Shown piece by piece: positions 29,730-39,641 of a stretch of DNA of 64,000 bases. Made by a program: the position numbers and the translations under genes. This DNA comes from Enterobacter asburiae (GTDB taxonomy: Bacteria; Pseudomonadota; Gammaproteobacteria; Enterobacterales; Enterobacteriaceae), in NCBI RefSeq assembly GCF_007035645.1, contig NZ_AP019632.1, positions 3,720,001 through 3,784,000 of the forward strand, written 5' to 3'. Below the pieces are notes generated by a model, which saw only the letters and a list, made by a program, of their open reading frames with translations, was not told the DNA's origin and did no database searches. Each line of letters begins with the position of its first letter. Positions within the stretch are counted from its first letter, which is position 1.

Positions 29730-30680
29730 ATGCAAACCTGGCCAAACCCGTTTATCGAACAACGCGCCGATCCGTACATTTTACATCACGAGGGGCAGTA
29801 CTATTTTATCGCCTCCGTGCCGGAGTACGACAGGCTGGCGATCCGCCGCGCAGCGTCGCTGGAAGGCTTACGTCATGCCGAAGAAGTGGTGGTCTGGTGT
29901 AAACCCGAGACCGGACCAATGAGCCAGCTGATTTGGGCGCCGGAACTGCACCACATTGACGGGAAGTGGTACATCTATTTTGCTGCGGCGCACACCCAGG
30001 CGCTCGACGCGCTCGGGATGTTCCAGCACCGCATGTTTGCCATTGAATGTGCCGACAGCGATCCGCTTACCGGCACGTGGGTGGAAAAAGGGCAGATCAA
30101 AACGCCTTTCGATACCTTCGCCCTGGACGCCACCACCTTTTTGCATCAGGGGAAACGCTGGTATCTGTGGGCGCAAAAAGCGCCGGATATCACCGGAAAC
30201 TCCAACCTTTATCTGTGTGAAATGGCGGACCCGTGTACGCTGAAAGGCGAGCCGGTGATGCTCAGCAAGCCGGAATACGACTGGGAGCGTCGCGGGTTTT
30301 GGGTCAACGAAGGCCCGGCGGTACTGGTTCACGGCGATAAGCTGTTTATCAGCTATTCCGCCAGCGCTACCGACGAGAACTACTGCATGGGGCTGCTGTG
30401 GATAGACCTGAACGCGGATCCGCAAAACCCATTGAACTGGCAAAAATCTCCGCATCCCGTATTCGTGACCAGCTACGAAAATCGCCAGTACGGCCCGGGC
30501 CATAACAGCTTTACGCAAACGCCGGAAGGGGACGATGTGCTGGTGTATCACGCGCGGAATTACACCGAAATTGAGGGCGACTCGCTGTACGATCCGAATC
30601 GCCATACCCGACTGAAGCTTGTCCGCTGGAATGAAAGCGGGATGCCTGATTTCGGCATCCCGCCCGCGGATACGCTTTAG
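29730..30680 (+). CDS. GH43 family glycosidase, probable alpha-L-arabinofuranosidase
   Basis: A 316-residue cytosolic five-bladed propeller glycosidase. The three GH43 acidic residues appear as Asp14 (RADPYI, base), Asp133 (ALDATTF, pKa modulator) and Glu194 (NEGPAV, acid). The opening NPFIEQRADPYI with ASVPEYDR resembles exo-1,5-alpha-L-arabinofuranosidases of GH43 more than xylosidases such as YagH; this is from memory and beta-xylosidase remains possible. It shares an operon with the symporter upstream. A 10-bp inverted repeat (30637-30663) lies in the last codons and may stabilise the 3' end. Confidence 0.82.
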   Translation: MQTWPNPFIEQRADPYILHHEGQYYFIASVPEYDRLAIRRAASLEGLRHAEEVVVWCKPETGPMSQLIWAPELHHIDGKWYIYFAAAHTQALDALGMFQHRMFAIECADSDPLTGTWVEKGQIKTPFDTFALDATTFLHQGKRWYLWAQKAPDITGNSNLYLCEMADPCTLKGEPVMLSKPEYDWERRGFWVNEGPAVLVHGDKLFISYSASATDENYCMGLLWIDLNADPQNPLNWQKSPHPVFVTSYENRQYGPGHNSFTQTPEGDDVLVYHARNYTEIEGDSLYDPNRHTRLKLVRWNESGMPDFGIPPADTL

Positions 30681-30698
30681 CCTTTGCGGCGCGCTGGC

Positions 30699-31553
30699 CT
30701 ACACCAGCGTGCCGTAGATAGTCAGCAGCGCCACGATAACCACCACCACAAACGACGTTTTCTTCGCCATGGAAACAGCGGCTTTCGGCGTTTCAATCTT
30801 GTCGGTATGCGGCTCACGCGCCAGCGAGAACTGCGCCAGACGCGTTAGCACCTGGTACTGCGACGTATGGCGATCGGCAAGAGAAGCGAACCATGCGGGC
30901 AGCGCTTTTTCACCGTGACCAATTAACGCGTACACCACGCCTACCAGACGCACCGGGAGCCAGTCGATCACGTGCAGGATGGCATCAATACCGGACTGCA
31001 GGCGTTCATGCGGCGTCAGATAACGGGCAAGCCAGGTCTGCCAGGCGCGCAGGAACGCATATCCCATCAGCAGTACCGGCCCCAGCGGGCCCCCCACTAC
31101 AAACCAGAACAGCGGCGCAAGATAGTAACGGAAGTTAATCCACAGCAGCGCGTTTTGCAGCTCGCGCAGGAATTCGCGCTCGTCACAGTCCGGCGGCACG
31201 CCGTGGATCATCGTCAGCTCGCTCGCCATGGCACCGCGCGCATGGGCATCGTCACGGGAGGCGGCTTTCAGGTATGCGTGATAGTGTAAACGCACCTTGC
31301 CTGCGCCAATGCACAGCACCCCAAGCAGGATCCATACCACCAGCAGCGGCACGTTGAAAAAGAGTCCGTACAGCGAACGCAGGAGCAGGAACGTAATGGC
31401 CATCACCCCTGCCATCATCAGCAGCGTGCGCAGCATGGAAAAATGTTTGATACGGCGGAATAATACCTCCAGCCGGTGATCCAGATGCCAGTGCTCGCCG
31501 AGCTTAAACAGGCGTTCAGCGATGATAACCAGCAGCATGGTAAACAACGTCAT
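30699..31553 (-). CDS. ampE: Inner membrane protein AmpE
   Basis: A 284-residue integral membrane protein of the CobD/AmpE-like group, with membrane spans near residues 40-90 and 145-165 and at the C-terminus. It is always found after ampD, here 9 bases downstream. Early work proposed a sensor role in beta-lactamase induction, but loss of AmpD alone explains AmpC derepression, so its function is not settled. Length matches E. coli AmpE. Confidence 0.95.
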   Translation of the reverse strand: MTLFTMLLVIIAERLFKLGEHWHLDHRLEVLFRRIKHFSMLRTLLMMAGVMAITFLLLRSLYGLFFNVPLLVVWILLGVLCIGAGKVRLHYHAYLKAASRDDAHARGAMASELTMIHGVPPDCDEREFLRELQNALLWINFRYYLAPLFWFVVGGPLGPVLLMGYAFLRAWQTWLARYLTPHERLQSGIDAILHVIDWLPVRLVGVVYALIGHGEKALPAWFASLADRHTSQYQVLTRLAQFSLAREPHTDKIETPKAAVSMAKKTSFVVVVIVALLTIYGTLV

Positions 31554-31562
31554 GGTATCTCC

Positions 31563-33095
<1,533 letters not shown>

Positions 33096-33103
33096 CGCAT
33101 TCT

Positions 33104-33125
33104 CCCCTCTCCACCCGGAGAGGGG
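33104..33125 (+). terminator. Hairpin downstream of nadC
   Basis: CCCCTCTCC and GGAGAGGGG form a perfect 9-bp stem with a 4-base loop, 8 bases after the nadC stop. No U tract follows. It partly resembles the CCCTCTCC repeat units elsewhere in the window but lacks their GGTGAGGGCATCAG part. Confidence 0.55.
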
Positions 33126-33269
33126 AATTTCAGCCCCGCTCGCAGATCCGCTGTTCTTCCCTGCAACACTGAATAAATTCTCTGAAGCCTCCTTCCCGTT
33201 CCCCTTTTTGCCTCTCGTTTCTGCTCTTTCTCGCTGACAAAGTAGCGCCACTTTGCATAAGGAGCAGAT

Positions 33270-33707
33270 ATGGACAGACAACAAGGCTTCACACTCATTG
33301 AGCTGATGGTGGTCATTGGCATCATTGCGATTCTGAGCGCTATCGGCGTTCCCGCCTATCAGAACTACCTGCGCAAGGCGGCGCTGACCGATATGCTGCA
33401 AACCTTCGTTCCCTACCGCACGGCCATCGAGCTTTGCGCGCTGGATCACGGTGGCGTGGAGAGCTGCGACGCCGGCAGTAACGGTATCCCTTCCCCCACC
33501 ACGACACGCTACGTTTCAGGAATGAGCGTGGCGAAAGGGACCGTGACCTTAACAGGACAGGAGAGTCTTAACGGGCTGACGGTAACCATGACGCCACGGT
33601 GGAGCGACGGCAACGGTATGACGGGCTGGACGCGCGACTGCAACATCAGTGCTGACAGCGCCCTGAAACAGGCCTGCGAAGACGTTTTCCGCTTCGACAA
33701 TAACTGA
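33270..33707 (+). CDS. ppdD: Type IV major prepilin PpdD
   Basis: A 145-residue type IVa pilin precursor. The short leader MDRQQG is cut by prepilin peptidase before Phe, which becomes N-methylated; Glu5 of the mature protein (FTLIE) and the hydrophobic helix MVVIGIIAILSAIG are typical. Two Cys near the C-terminus (DCNIS and QACED) can form the usual loop. AAGGAG precedes the ATG. With hofB and hofC it forms the first pilus operon; the other pilus genes are elsewhere, and expression in laboratory E. coli is silent. Confidence 0.95.
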   Translation: MDRQQGFTLIELMVVIGIIAILSAIGVPAYQNYLRKAALTDMLQTFVPYRTAIELCALDHGGVESCDAGSNGIPSPTTTRYVSGMSVAKGTVTLTGQESLNGLTVTMTPRWSDGNGMTGWTRDCNISADSALKQACEDVFRFDNN

Positions 33708-33717
33708 GGAGCGGATA

Positions 33718-35100
33718 ATGAATACCGATCAACTCGTGGCGCTTTGTCAGCGCCATCACGCACTGCTGCTCACCAGCGACAGTGACATGGTCAGCATCGC
33801 CGTCGTGGGCAGCCCCGCGGCTGAACTCATGGAGGCGCTGCGCTTCGCGACCCAGAAACGGATTGATATTGAGTGCTGGAGCGCTGAGCGCATGGAAAAA
33901 CACCGGCAGCTAACGTCACAATCGCATCTGCCCGTCGTTTCGCAAACACACTCGACGGTGGATATCCTCAACCACACGCTGCAGCAGGCAATCAACCAGC
34001 GCGCCTCCGACATTCATATCGAACCGATGGAGCATGCATGCCAGATTCGGTTACGCATCGACGGGGTTCTTTGCCCCCAGCCTCCGCTTTCCGCCTCGCT
34101 GGCAAGCCTGTTCAGCGCACGTTTAAAGGTGCTGGGTAACCTGGATATTGCTGAACGTCGTTTACCTCAGGACGGTCAGTTTACGATTGAGCTGGCAAAC
34201 GAGCCGGTCTCGTTTCGGATCGCGACGCTTCCCTGCAGCGGTGGCGAGAAAATTGTGCTGCGTCTCCTGCATCAGGTTCAACAGGCTCTTGAGCCGAAAG
34301 CGCTTGGCATGAGCGCAGAACAACTGGCCTTTTTCAATGAGGTTCTCCACCAGCCGCAGGGGCTGATTCTGGTCACCGGCCCTACCGGCAGCGGCAAAAC
34401 CGTGACGCTGTACAGCGCGCTGCAGGCGCGTAATACCCCTGACGTCAACATCTGTAGCGTGGAGGATCCGATTGAGATCCCCCTTGCGGGATTAAACCAG
34501 ACGCAGATTAATCCCCGGGCGGGTTTAACATTCCAGAGCGTGCTGAGGGCGCTGCTGCGTCAGGATCCAGACATCATTATGGTCGGCGAAATCCGTGACG
34601 GTGAAACGGCAGAAATTGCCATTAATGCCGCCCAGACCGGTCATCTGGTGCTGTCAACGCTGCACACCAACTCGACGACGGAAACCCTGATTCGCCTGGA
34701 GCAGATGGGCGTCGCGCGCTGGATGATATCTTCCGCGCTGTCGATGGTGATTGCCCAGAGACTGGTCCGGCGTTTGTGTCCGCACTGTCGCCGGGAAGCC
34801 AGCGAGCATGCTGAATTACCGCGCGCCGTATGGTCCAGACCGCTTCCACGCTGGCAGCCCACCGGCTGCGATCGCTGTTATCACGGTTTTTATGGCCGCG
34901 TTGCCATTTTTGAAGTACTGGCGATCGACAATGCCCTGCGCCAGGCCATTGCCAGCGGGGCGGGAATCGAAGTGATAGAGGCGAGTGCCCGGCAGGCGGG
35001 AATGATTTCTCTTTTTGAGCACGGCTGCATGGCCGTCGAAAAAGGGCTGACCACGATCGAAGAGCTGGTGCGCGTGCTGGGAATGCCGGATGGCTGCTAA
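33718..35100 (+). CDS. hofB: Type IV pilus assembly ATPase HofB (PilB-like)
   Basis: Secretion-type hexameric ATPase that powers pilin polymerisation. 460 residues. Walker A GPTGSGKT is near residue 222, the Asp box and Walker B DIIMVGEIRDGETA near 280, and the His box TGHLVLSTLHTN follows. Near residue 360 a CPHC and CDRC pair forms the zinc site of PilB and GspE proteins. It starts 10 bases after ppdD and overlaps hofC by 11 bases. Confidence 0.94.
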   Translation: MNTDQLVALCQRHHALLLTSDSDMVSIAVVGSPAAELMEALRFATQKRIDIECWSAERMEKHRQLTSQSHLPVVSQTHSTVDILNHTLQQAINQRASDIHIEPMEHACQIRLRIDGVLCPQPPLSASLASLFSARLKVLGNLDIAERRLPQDGQFTIELANEPVSFRIATLPCSGGEKIVLRLLHQVQQALEPKALGMSAEQLAFFNEVLHQPQGLILVTGPTGSGKTVTLYSALQARNTPDVNICSVEDPIEIPLAGLNQTQINPRAGLTFQSVLRALLRQDPDIIMVGEIRDGETAEIAINAAQTGHLVLSTLHTNSTTETLIRLEQMGVARWMISSALSMVIAQRLVRRLCPHCRREASEHAELPRAVWSRPLPRWQPTGCDRCYHGFYGRVAIFEVLAIDNALRQAIASGAGIEVIEASARQAGMISLFEHGCMAVEKGLTTIEELVRVLGMPDGC

Positions 35101-36274
35101 TCAGCTCTGGCGCTGGCGAGCGCTCACCAAAGAAGGTGAACCCCAAAGCGGAACACTCTGGGCCACAGACCGCAATGCCGCCTTCACCAGGCTGATGCGT
35201 AGCGATCTCCATCCTCTGGCGCTTACCCGATGCGCTCAGCGGCACCGCTGGCGGCCGCATCACTGCTACGAGATGTTTCGCCAGCTCGCAACGCTTCTGC
35301 AGGCGGGGCTGACGTTGTCCCACAGCCTGCAGATGCTGGCAGAGCAACATCCGTTAAAACCGTGGCAGGCGCTGCTGCAAAGCATTGCCGATGAGCTCAG
35401 TGAGGGATCCCCCTTTTCTGAGTCGCTAAAAAAGTGGCCAGCGGTGTTTAGCCCACTGCATGTCTCGATGGTGAAAACCGGTGAGCTCACAGGGAAACTG
35501 GAGGAGTGCTGCCGCCAGCTCGCGCAGCAGCAAAAAGCGCAGCAGCAGCTCAGAGATAAGGTGAAAAAGGCCCTGCGCTATCCGGCGATCGTCCTGACGC
35601 TGGCCGTACTCGTGGTGCTGGCGATGGTCATTCTGGTCTTGCCCGAGTTTGCCGCGATCTACAAAACGTTTAACACGCCGCTTCCGATGCTGACACAAAT
35701 GGTCATGGGGATGGCCGCATTTATCCAGTCCTATGCCCTCGCGTTGTTCGTCGCGTTATTAATGCCCTTAGCCGCCGCCTGGGCTTTGAGGCAGAACCCT
35801 CGCTGGCAGCGCATGCTGATCCATACGCCCGTGATGGGCGCGCTGGCAAAAGGCCAAAAGCTGGGACACATCTTTACCGTGCTGTCACTCACGCAGCAGG
35901 CAGGTATCCCCTTTTTACAGGGCCTGGAGAGCGCAGAGGAGACCGTTGAAAGTCGCTATTGGCGGGGAATACTCCGCAGCGTTCGCGAGGACATTGAAAA
36001 AGGTCTCCCCGTCTGGTCATCCTTTCAGAAAGCGGCCATCTTTACCCCGCTGTGTATTCAGCTTTTACGAACCGGCGAAATGTCAGGTGCGCTGGACATC
36101 ATGCTGGAAAATCTCGCCCGGCACCACACGGAACAGACCTTTCAACGGGCAGATAATCTGGCGGCACTTCTCGAGCCAGTGCTTCTGATTGTGACAGGGG
36201 TCATCATCGGCACGCTGGTGGTGGCAATGTACCTGCCGATTTTCCATCTGGGAGATGCGATGAGCGCGGGTTAG
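35090..36274 (+). CDS. hofC: Type IV pilus platform protein HofC (PilC-like)
   Basis: Inner-membrane platform protein of the GspF/PilC family, 394 residues, with two repeated cytosolic domains (the first has FRQLATLLQAGLTL, the second FTVLSLTQQAGIPF) and hydrophobic spans near residues 170, 220 and 370. It would link HofB to pilin entry into the fibre. The ATG lies 11 bases inside hofB, so translation is coupled. Confidence 0.94.
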   Translation: MAANQLWRWRALTKEGEPQSGTLWATDRNAAFTRLMRSDLHPLALTRCAQRHRWRPHHCYEMFRQLATLLQAGLTLSHSLQMLAEQHPLKPWQALLQSIADELSEGSPFSESLKKWPAVFSPLHVSMVKTGELTGKLEECCRQLAQQQKAQQQLRDKVKKALRYPAIVLTLAVLVVLAMVILVLPEFAAIYKTFNTPLPMLTQMVMGMAAFIQSYALALFVALLMPLAAAWALRQNPRWQRMLIHTPVMGALAKGQKLGHIFTVLSLTQQAGIPFLQGLESAEETVESRYWRGILRSVREDIEKGLPVWSSFQKAAIFTPLCIQLLRTGEMSGALDIMLENLARHHTEQTFQRADNLAALLEPVLLIVTGVIIGTLVVAMYLPIFHLGDAMSAG

Positions 36275-36284
36275 TGCTAAACAG

Positions 36285-36310
36285 TGCTGGCGCACGGGCA
36301 TGCGCCAGCA
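36285..36310. terminator. Hairpin between hofC and guaC
   Basis: TGCTGGCGCA and TGCGCCAGCA form a perfect 10-bp stem with a 6-base loop between the two convergent stops. No U tract is present on either side, so strength as a terminator is uncertain. Confidence 0.55.
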
Positions 36311-36317
36311 GAAGCCA

Positions 36318-37361
36318 TTACAGACTATTGAATACGCGGTTTTCCTGTTCCTGAACGCGAATAAACGTCGTACGTTTCGTCAGCTCTTTCAGGCGGGATG
36401 CCCCAACGTAGGTGCAGGCCGAGCGCAGGCCGCCGAGGATATCGCGCGCGGTGTATTCAACCGGGCCGCGCAGAGGCAGCTTCACGGTTTTGCCTTCTGC
36501 CGCACGGTATTTTGCCACGCCCCCGACGTGACGGGTCATCGCGGATTCAGAGCTCATGCCGTAGAACAGCATAAATTTCTCTCCATTTTCTTCAACAACG
36601 GTACCACCGCTCTCTTCGTGTCCAGCCAGCATACCGCCGAGCATCACAAAGTCGGCGCCGCCGCCGAAAGCTTTCGCAACGTCGCCCGGCATGGTGCAGC
36701 CGCCATCGCTGATGATCTGGCCGCCCAGACCGTGCGCCGCGTCGGCGCATTCAATGACTGCAGAGAGCTGCGGATAACCGACGCCGGTTTTGACGCGGGT
36801 CGTGCACACGGAGCCCGGGCCAATACCCACTTTCACGATATCTGCACCGGAAAGGATCAGCTCTTCACACATTTCACCGGTCACCACGTTGCCCGCGATG
36901 ATGGTTTTCGTCGGCCAGGCTTCACGCGCCTTGCTGACGAACTGCACGAAGTGCTCGGAGTAACCGTTCGCCACGTCAATACAAACGAAGTTGAGCGCCG
37001 GGTTAGCGTTCAGGATCTGTTTGGTCTTCTCGAAATCCGCATCGGAAGTGCCGGTAGAAACCATCACATGCTTCACCACGTCAGCAGGCGCGGACGCAAC
37101 AAACGCATTCCACTCTTCAGGGCTGTAATGTTTGTGCACGGCGGTGAGAATGTCGAACTGTGCCAGGGCGGTTGCCATCTCAAAGGTTCCCACAGTATCC
37201 ATGTTGGCAGCGATGATCGGCACGCCAGACCAGGTCTGACCGGAATGCTTAAAGGTGAATTGACGTTCGAGTTCAACGTCTGAGCGACTTTTCAGTGTAG
37301 AGCGTTTAGGGCGGATAAGAACGTCTTTGAAACCTAACTTCAGATCTTCTTCGATACGCAT
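36318..37361 (-). CDS. guaC: GMP reductase
   Basis: NADPH-dependent deamination of GMP to IMP, which balances guanine and adenine nucleotides. 347 residues, TIM-barrel of the IMPDH family. The catalytic Cys186 is in [11 protein letters not shown]; the IMP-phosphate motif [24 protein letters not shown] and the C-terminal loop are intact. No CBS domain is present, as expected for GMP reductase rather than IMPDH. It is divergent from coaE. Confidence 0.97.
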   Translation of the reverse strand: MRIEEDLKLGFKDVLIRPKRSTLKSRSDVELERQFTFKHSGQTWSGVPIIAANMDTVGTFEMATALAQFDILTAVHKHYSPEEWNAFVASAPADVVKHVMVSTGTSDADFEKTKQILNANPALNFVCIDVANGYSEHFVQFVSKAREAWPTKTIIAGNVVTGEMCEELILSGADIVKVGIGPGSVCTTRVKTGVGYPQLSAVIECADAAHGLGGQIISDGGCTMPGDVAKAFGGGADFVMLGGMLAGHEESGGTVVEENGEKFMLFYGMSSESAMTRHVGGVAKYRAAEGKTVKLPLRGPVEYTARDILGGLRSACTYVGASRLKELTKRTTFIRVQEQENRVFNSL

Positions 37362-37484
37362 GTGCGGATTCCTGGGGTTAGAGGCAAATATGTTAAAAGC
37401 ACAACTCCAGTGACGTTATCATACGCACTAATACCTGCTCCGCAAGACTGCGAAATTCTCTTTTTTTACGCTACAATCCTATAA

Positions 37485-37510
37485 ATTTACCTGGTAAAAA
37501 GCAGGTAAAT
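37485..37510. promoter_or_regulatory. Inverted repeat between guaC and coaE
   Basis: ATTTACCTG and CAGGTAAAT form a perfect 9-bp dyad around eight bases in the 228-base divergent region. A TACAAT (37472-37477) and a TATAAA (37480-37485) lie next to it. It could be an operator or a leader hairpin; I do not recognise the protein that would bind it. Confidence 0.4.
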
Positions 37511-37589
37511 AGGGCCAAACAGTTGCCGGCGCACCTAAGCGTTTTAATTAATTGATTTTAATAATGAATAATTCCCAGGATTTGAATTA

Positions 37590-38210
37590 ATGGGGTATAT
37601 CGTCGCATTAACCGGCGGCATCGGTAGTGGCAAAAGTACCGTTGCGGACGCGTTCTCTCGTTTGGGTATCACGATTATTGATGCCGATATCATTGCCCGC
37701 CAGGTGGTAGAGCCCAATACACCCGCGCTAAAGGCCATCGCAGAACATTTTGGTCAGGCAGTCATCAGTGCCGATGGCACACTGAATCGCCGTCAGCTTC
37801 GCGAATGTATTTTTTCTGATTCTGCGGAAAAAGACTGGCTTAATGCCCTGCTCCACCCCATCATCCACCAGGAAACTCAACGTCAGATAGCCGCAGCCCG
37901 CTCGCCCTATGTCCTGTGGGTGGTTCCGCTACTGGTTGAAAATCAGCTGCAGAAGAAAGCCGATCGTGTGCTGGTGATTGATGTCGCACCCGAAACGCAA
38001 ATCCAGAGAACCATGACGCGCGATCGCGTCTCGCGGGAGCATGCTGAACAAATTCTTGCCGCTCAGGCTACGCGCGCTCAGCGCCTTGCCGTGGCGGATG
38101 ATGTTATTGATAATAACGGCGCACCAGATGCCATTGCATCGGATGTTGCCCGTCTGCACGCGCAGTATCTGACGTTCGCCGCGCAGGCCGTTGCACAGGA
38201 AAAACCATAA
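37590..38210 (+). CDS. coaE: Dephospho-CoA kinase
   Basis: Last step of coenzyme A synthesis: phosphorylates the ribose 3'-hydroxyl of dephospho-CoA. 206 residues. P-loop GGIGSGKST is at residues 8-16, the [10 protein letters not shown] substrate motif near 33, and the lid region [12 protein letters not shown] near 140. Its TAA overlaps the zapD ATG by one base (TAATG). Confidence 0.97.
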   Translation: MGYIVALTGGIGSGKSTVADAFSRLGITIIDADIIARQVVEPNTPALKAIAEHFGQAVISADGTLNRRQLRECIFSDSAEKDWLNALLHPIIHQETQRQIAAARSPYVLWVVPLLVENQLQKKADRVLVIDVAPETQIQRTMTRDRVSREHAEQILAAQATRAQRLAVADDVIDNNGAPDAIASDVARLHAQYLTFAAQAVAQEKP

Positions 38211-38953
38211 TGTCGACACACATCCTTTTTGAGCATCCGCTCAACGAAAAAATGCGCACCTGGCTGCGCATCGAATTCCTTATTCAACAACTTTCACAAC
38301 ATCTGCCTGTTAACGATCATGCCACCGCGCTGCACTTCTTCCGCAACGTAGGCGATCTGCTGGATGTGATTGAACGCGGCGATGTCCGCACAGAATTACT
38401 CAAAGAGCTGGAGCGCCAGCAGCGTAAATTACAGGCATGGACGGAGGTCCCCGGCGTAGATCAGAGCCGTATCGACGCGCTCCGCCAGCAGTTGAAAAGC
38501 AGCAGTGCCGTCCTGATGGCCGCGCCGCGCGTCGGGCAGTTTTTGCGTGAAGACCGCCTGATTGGCCTGGTGCGCCAGCGTCTGAGCATCCCTGGCGGCT
38601 GCTGTAGCTTCGACCTGCCGACGCTGCATATGTGGCTACATATGCCACAGGCGCAGCGTGACGCACAAGTAAACAGCTGGCTGGCAAGCCTGGAGCCAAT
38701 GCACCAGACGCTGTCGCTGATCCTCGATCTGATCCGTAACTCTGCGCCGTTCCGCAAGCAAACCAGCCTGAATGGTTTCTTCCAGGATAACGGTGATGAT
38801 GCCGATCTTCTGCGTCTCAACCTGTCTCTCGGCGAACAGCTTTACCCACAGATTTCCGGGCATAAGAGCCGCTTTGCGATTCGCTTTATGCCGCTGGACA
38901 GTGAAAATGGCACCGTGCCGGAACGTCTCGATTTTGAACTGGCCTGTTGTTAA
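38210..38953 (+). CDS. zapD: Cell division protein ZapD
   Basis: Cytosolic factor that binds the FtsZ C-terminus and bundles its filaments at the division ring. 247 residues, equal to E. coli ZapD (YacF), largely helical with a beta-rich C-terminal half. It is read through a TAATG junction with coaE and is followed by yacG after 9 bases, so the three genes form an operon. Confidence 0.96.
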   Translation: MSTHILFEHPLNEKMRTWLRIEFLIQQLSQHLPVNDHATALHFFRNVGDLLDVIERGDVRTELLKELERQQRKLQAWTEVPGVDQSRIDALRQQLKSSSAVLMAAPRVGQFLREDRLIGLVRQRLSIPGGCCSFDLPTLHMWLHMPQAQRDAQVNSWLASLEPMHQTLSLILDLIRNSAPFRKQTSLNGFFQDNGDDADLLRLNLSLGEQLYPQISGHKSRFAIRFMPLDSENGTVPERLDFELACC

Positions 38954-38962
38954 GGAGTGCCG

Positions 38963-39157
38963 ATGTCTGATGTCACCACCGTAAGCTGCCCAACCTGTGG
39001 CAAAACCGTTGTCTGGGGCGAAGTCAGTCCGTTCCGCCCATTCTGCTGCAAGCGCTGCCAGCTCATTGACCTGGGCGAATGGGCGGCGGAAGAGAAACGC
39101 ATACCTAGCGAAGGCGATCTCTCGGACAGCGATGACTGGAGTGAAACCCAGCAGTAA
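38963..39157 (+). CDS. yacG: DNA gyrase inhibitor YacG
   Basis: A 64-residue zinc-ribbon protein. The four zinc ligands are Cys9, Cys12, Cys28 and Cys32, followed by [15 protein letters not shown], the conserved tail. In E. coli YacG binds GyrB and inhibits gyrase. I chose ATG 38963, which has AAGGAG upstream, rather than the GTG two codons earlier, which lies inside that ribosome site. Confidence 0.95.
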   Translation: MSDVTTVSCPTCGKTVVWGEVSPFRPFCCKRCQLIDLGEWAAEEKRIPSEGDLSDSDDWSETQQ

Positions 39158-39165
39158 TCTGTAAA

Positions 39166-39191
39166 GCCTGCTGGCGCTTCGCTCAGCAGGC
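39166..39191. terminator. Hairpin between yacG and mutT
   Basis: GCCTGCTG and CAGCAGGC form an 8-bp stem between two convergent stops; it ends right at the mutT stop codon. No clear U tract. Confidence 0.5.
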
Positions 39192-39584
39192 CTACGGTTG
39201 TGCGACTAACCGCAGGATCACGGGTTCATTAGCTGGCGGGAATTTTTCGGCATCACTTGCCTGAAGTTCCACCCAGTTACCCGGCTGTCCCTCTTTTCCC
39301 CAGGGTTCTCCCTCCCAGTTTTCCACCAGCCAGAACCACAGCGTAATGTGCCTGTCCGGAAACTGGTACTCAAGCTTATCAAACAGCGTTGCGCTAAGCG
39401 GCGTGATCCCCACCTCTTCCTGAAGCTCCCGAACCAGCGCCTCTTCCGGCGTTTCACCTGACTCGATTTTACCGCCTGGAAACTCCCACTTGTTCGCCAT
39501 ATGGGCGTCGGCGGCGCGCTGAGTGATGAAGATTTGGTTTTGCGGGTTGCGAATAATCCCGACGGCAATTTGCAGTATTTTCAT
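39192..39584 (-). CDS. mutT: 8-oxo-dGTP diphosphatase MutT
   Basis: Nudix hydrolase that removes 8-oxo-dGTP from the nucleotide pool and so prevents A:T to C:G transversions. 130 residues. The Nudix box reads GGKIESGETPEEALVREL followed by QEEVGI, with all catalytic Glu residues. It lies downstream of secA on the same strand, past the secA terminator. Confidence 0.96.
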   Translation of the reverse strand: MKILQIAVGIIRNPQNQIFITQRAADAHMANKWEFPGGKIESGETPEEALVRELQEEVGITPLSATLFDKLEYQFPDRHITLWFWLVENWEGEPWGKEGQPGNWVELQASDAEKFPPANEPVILRLVAQP

Positions 39585-39598
39585 ATTGTCACTTCCAT

Positions 39599-39627
39599 AA
39601 AAAAGGCGCAGATATCTGCGCCTTTTT
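39599..39627 (-). terminator. Intrinsic terminator of secA
   Basis: AAGGCGCAGA-TA-TCTGCGCCTT (39603-39624) is a perfect palindrome flanked by A and T runs, 17 bases past the secA stop. It can work on both strands but faces secM-secA transcription. Confidence 0.92.
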
Positions 39628-39641
39628 GTTTTTTTATGAAC

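Noticed and set aside
30637..30663. A 10-bp hairpin as an intrinsic terminator of the GH43 gene
   Set aside because: It lies inside the last codons and is not followed by a U tract, so I only mention it under the gene.
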